This document shows, in pieces, positions 7,331 to 9,166 of a stretch of DNA of 9,166 bases (position 1 is its first letter; the number at the start of each line of letters is the position of its first letter). The notes under the pieces were generated by a model. The model did no database searches. It was given only the letters and a program-made list of their open reading frames with translations, and had not been told where the DNA came from. Source of the stretch: an uncultured Halieaceae bacterium (lineage in GTDB: Bacteria; Pseudomonadota; Gammaproteobacteria; Pseudomonadales; Halieaceae); contig CALJFL010000069.1 in assembly GCA_938074135.1 (NCBI GenBank), positions 1 to 9,166 on the forward strand. Direction: 5' to 3'. The position numbers were made by a program, and so were the translations under genes.

Positions 7331-9166
7331 TTATGGATTGGCGTTGATTATATCACCGTGATCGCTATGACCGCCCCCGCTGGATTTAAGCCGGAACGCC
7401 ACGATGGCATCGCCTGGACTGGACCAACCGTGACCGCCGGCAGCGATAACCACGTACTGGGGGCCGGTTTTACTGACCCGATAGCTGATCGGCGTGGCGT
7501 TTCCCGTGTACGGAAGAGCGTGGCGCCACAGTTCGTCCCCCGTCAGGCTGTCAAATGCCCGAAAATAGCCGTCACTGCTGGCGCCGATGAAAAAGAGCTT
7601 GCCTGCGGTGGCCAGGCCGCCACCAATATTGGGACTGCCGGCCTCGAACCACAGTGGCCATGGAGCCAACCCCCTGGTGGTGCCCAGCGCTCGGCGCCAC
7701 AGTACTTGCCCTGACTTAAGGTCAACCGCTGTCAGGCTTCCCCAGGGCCTGGGGTTGCACGGTGCGCCGACCGATGACAGCAGAGGAAACCGGCGCACTC
7801 CATACGGGCTGCCTTCCATGGGGTAGTGCTCCAGGGGATAGCCGGGCGCCGGGTTCAGTGCGTCGTACTCGGCCCGTGGTATCAGCTGTACCACTGCCGC
7901 CATGTGCATCTGGTTGGCGTACAGGATGCCCTCATCGGGATCGATGGTGATGCCGCCCCAGTTGATGCCACCGGTGGTTGTTGGGTATAGCACGCTACCT
8001 TCGAGGCTGGGCGGCGTAAAGATCCCGTCGTTACGATAGCTGGCCAGCCTGCGTTGGCAGCTCTTGCGGTCAAACCAGACAAAGCCGTCCATGTCGTCGG
8101 CGGTCAGCTTCTGCGGCAGGTGTAATGGCGCCGGGTGGGTGGGGAAAGGTTGCGTAGGGGAGAGCGCTTCGCCGGGCACACCGCCTTGTGGCACCGGCTG
8201 TTCAAGCACCGGGTAAAGGGGCTCGCCGGTTTCCCTGTCGAGTAGAAAAACATGGCCCATTTTGGTGGCCTGGGCGATACCGGCCCGGCCGCCACCAACC
8301 CCGGGAATATCGAACAGGGTTGGCTGCGCTGCGACATCGTAGTCCCAGACGTCGTGATGAACAGTCTGGAACCGCCAGCGCAGCTCGCCCGTTGCCGCAT
8401 CCAGGGCGACAACCGAAGAGCCGAAGTAATCAATCCCGTCACGGTCCCCGCCATACAGGTCGGGCGAAGGGTTACCTGTGGGTATGAATACCAGTTGCCG
8501 CTGGGGATCTCCCGAGATGGGTGCCCAGACATTGGGTGACCCCAGGTGATAAAGGGTGTTGCCTCGCTCGTCGCGGTGCCGCTGTCGGTAGTCTTCGGTC
8601 ACTGGCTCCCAGGCCCAGGCCAATTCGCCACTGCGCACATCGAAGGCCCTGACCACGCCACTGGGGACATCCCGCCGCTCATTGTCGGGTACGGTAGCTC
8701 CGACGACCGCCAGGTTGCCGGCGATGTAGGGCGGGGAGGTGGGGTAGTACTCCCAGCTGCGAGCACTGTCGATGCCCTCTTTGAGACTGACCCTGCCGGC
8801 ACTGCCGAAGTCCTCGCAGGGCTGGCCGGTGGCAGCGTCGAGGGCGATCAATTCGGCGTCGCGGGTACCGTATAAAATACGTTCATCGCAGCGTTCGCCG
8901 CTGGGCTGCTCTGTACGCCAGTAGGACACGCCGCGACAGACCGCCGGGTACAGGCCACTGTGTTTGTTGCTGACCTGCGGATCAAAAACCCAGCGTTGTT
9001 CGCCGCTTTCGGCAGCGAGCGCGAAGACTCGCCCGAAAGGTGTGCAGTAATAGAGCGTATCGGCGACGACCAGCGGGGTTACCTGCAGCGAGGTAAAGCC
9101 CCACTCGCCACTGCCGTCGGCGATGTCGCCAGAGTGGTGGGTCCAGGCGACTTCGAGCTCGGTGAC
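7331..9166 (-). CDS. PQQ-dependent quinoprotein dehydrogenase (glucose-dehydrogenase-like), N-terminus cut by window edge
   Basis: The frame is open from the right edge to the TAA at 7331 and gives 611 residues, beginning VTELEVAWTHHSGD, a motif that normally sits some 50-100 residues into soluble members and deeper in the membrane type. A GTG at 8929 (VSYWRTE) lies inside the conserved CRGVSYW segment and is not the real start. The sequence is an eight-bladed beta-propeller with repeated W-motif blades (SGEQRWVFD, TGELRWRFQ, SGQVLWRRA, TGDELWRHA). It carries hallmarks of membrane glucose dehydrogenase: FIPTGNPSPDLYGGDRDG (visible residues 227-244), SSVVALDAATG, TVHHDVWDYD (268-277) with the active-site His, GGINWGG (399-405), and the C-terminal GNATPISY and AAGGHG. 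It should oxidise an aldose or alcohol in the periplasm and pass electrons to ubiquinone through PQQ. The exact substrate, and whether the N-terminus is a signal peptide or membrane helices, cannot be told here. The C-terminal tail is short, Gly/His-rich and atypical (SGGGHSDHGD). The kinase fusion follows after 30 bases. Confidence 0.92.
   Translation of the reverse strand, partial: VTELEVAWTHHSGDIADGSGEWGFTSLQVTPLVVADTLYYCTPFGRVFALAAESGEQRWVFDPQVSNKHSGLYPAVCRGVSYWRTEQPSGERCDERILYGTRDAELIALDAATGQPCEDFGSAGRVSLKEGIDSARSWEYYPTSPPYIAGNLAVVGATVPDNERRDVPSGVVRAFDVRSGELAWAWEPVTEDYRQRHRDERGNTLYHLGSPNVWAPISGDPQRQLVFIPTGNPSPDLYGGDRDGIDYFGSSVVALDAATGELRWRFQTVHHDVWDYDVAAQPTLFDIPGVGGGRAGIAQATKMGHVFLLDRETGEPLYPVLEQPVPQGGVPGEALSPTQPFPTHPAPLHLPQKLTADDMDGFVWFDRKSCQRRLASYRNDGIFTPPSLEGSVLYPTTTGGINWGGITIDPDEGILYANQMHMAAVVQLIPRAEYDALNPAPGYPLEHYPMEGSPYGVRRFPLLSSVGAPCNPRPWGSLTAVDLKSGQVLWRRALGTTRGLAPWPLWFEAGSPNIGGGLATAGKLFFIGASSDGYFRAFDSLTGDELWRHALPYTGNATPISYRVSKTGPQYVVIAAGGHGWSSPGDAIVAFRLKSSGGGHSDHGDIINANP

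Noticed and set aside
6458..7714. A 418-codon plus-strand open frame antisense to the kinase-fusion and dehydrogenase genes
   Set aside because: It crosses the junction of two well-supported opposite-strand genes, its translation resembles no family I know, and long antisense frames are common in GC-rich coding DNA.
8927..8929. GTG at 8929 as the start of the dehydrogenase
   Set aside because: The frame remains open to the right edge and the 79 upstream codons encode typical PQQ-propeller sequence (VAWTHHSGD, FGRVFALAAESG), so the GTG is an internal valine.

Overview
The window carries four protein-coding genes, all on the minus strand, packed with short gaps (30, 122 and 22 bases). The two outer genes are cut by the window edges. 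The DNA is moderately GC-rich. The gene families (a PQQ-dependent periplasmic dehydrogenase, a DUF1631/GGDEF/EAL protein, and a PAS-like regulator of the long LuxR-type family) suggest a free-living, probably marine, gammaproteobacterium such as a Halieaceae/Cellvibrionales member. That placement is inferred from protein character only; no rRNA or marker gene is present. I see no tRNA, mobile element, CRISPR array or convincing terminator.

In transcription order (right to left): (1) 9166-7331, a PQQ-dependent quinoprotein dehydrogenase of the membrane-glucose-dehydrogenase-like type, missing its N-terminus; (2) 30 bases later, 7300-5078, a 740-residue protein joining an N-terminal glycosidase-like TIM barrel to a C-terminal WaaP/InaA-type lipopolysaccharide kinase domain, probably starting at TTG; (3) after a 122-base gap holding a good sigma70-type promoter, 4955-981, a 1324-residue DUF1631 protein with C-terminal GGDEF and EAL domains; (4) 22 bases later, 958 to the left edge, the first 319 residues of a regulator whose expected LuxR-type helix-turn-helix lies just outside the window.

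Genes 1 and 2 may share a transcript and both act at the envelope (periplasmic sugar/alcohol oxidation; LPS or polysaccharide modification). Genes 3 and 4 look like a second unit, linking cyclic-di-GMP turnover or sensing to a transcription factor. No direct functional link between the two units is shown by the sequence.

The most interesting points are in the two large central proteins. The barrel of the kinase fusion appears to have lost both catalytic glutamates expected of a clan GH-A glycosidase (Thr147 and Tyr264 stand in their places) while the kinase motifs are intact, suggesting a sugar-binding pseudoenzyme attached to a kinase. The DUF1631 protein has an altered GGDEF motif (GDDEF), no inhibitory RxxD site, and an EAL domain keeping most metal and catalytic residues but with ELLLG in place of the usual ExLxR.
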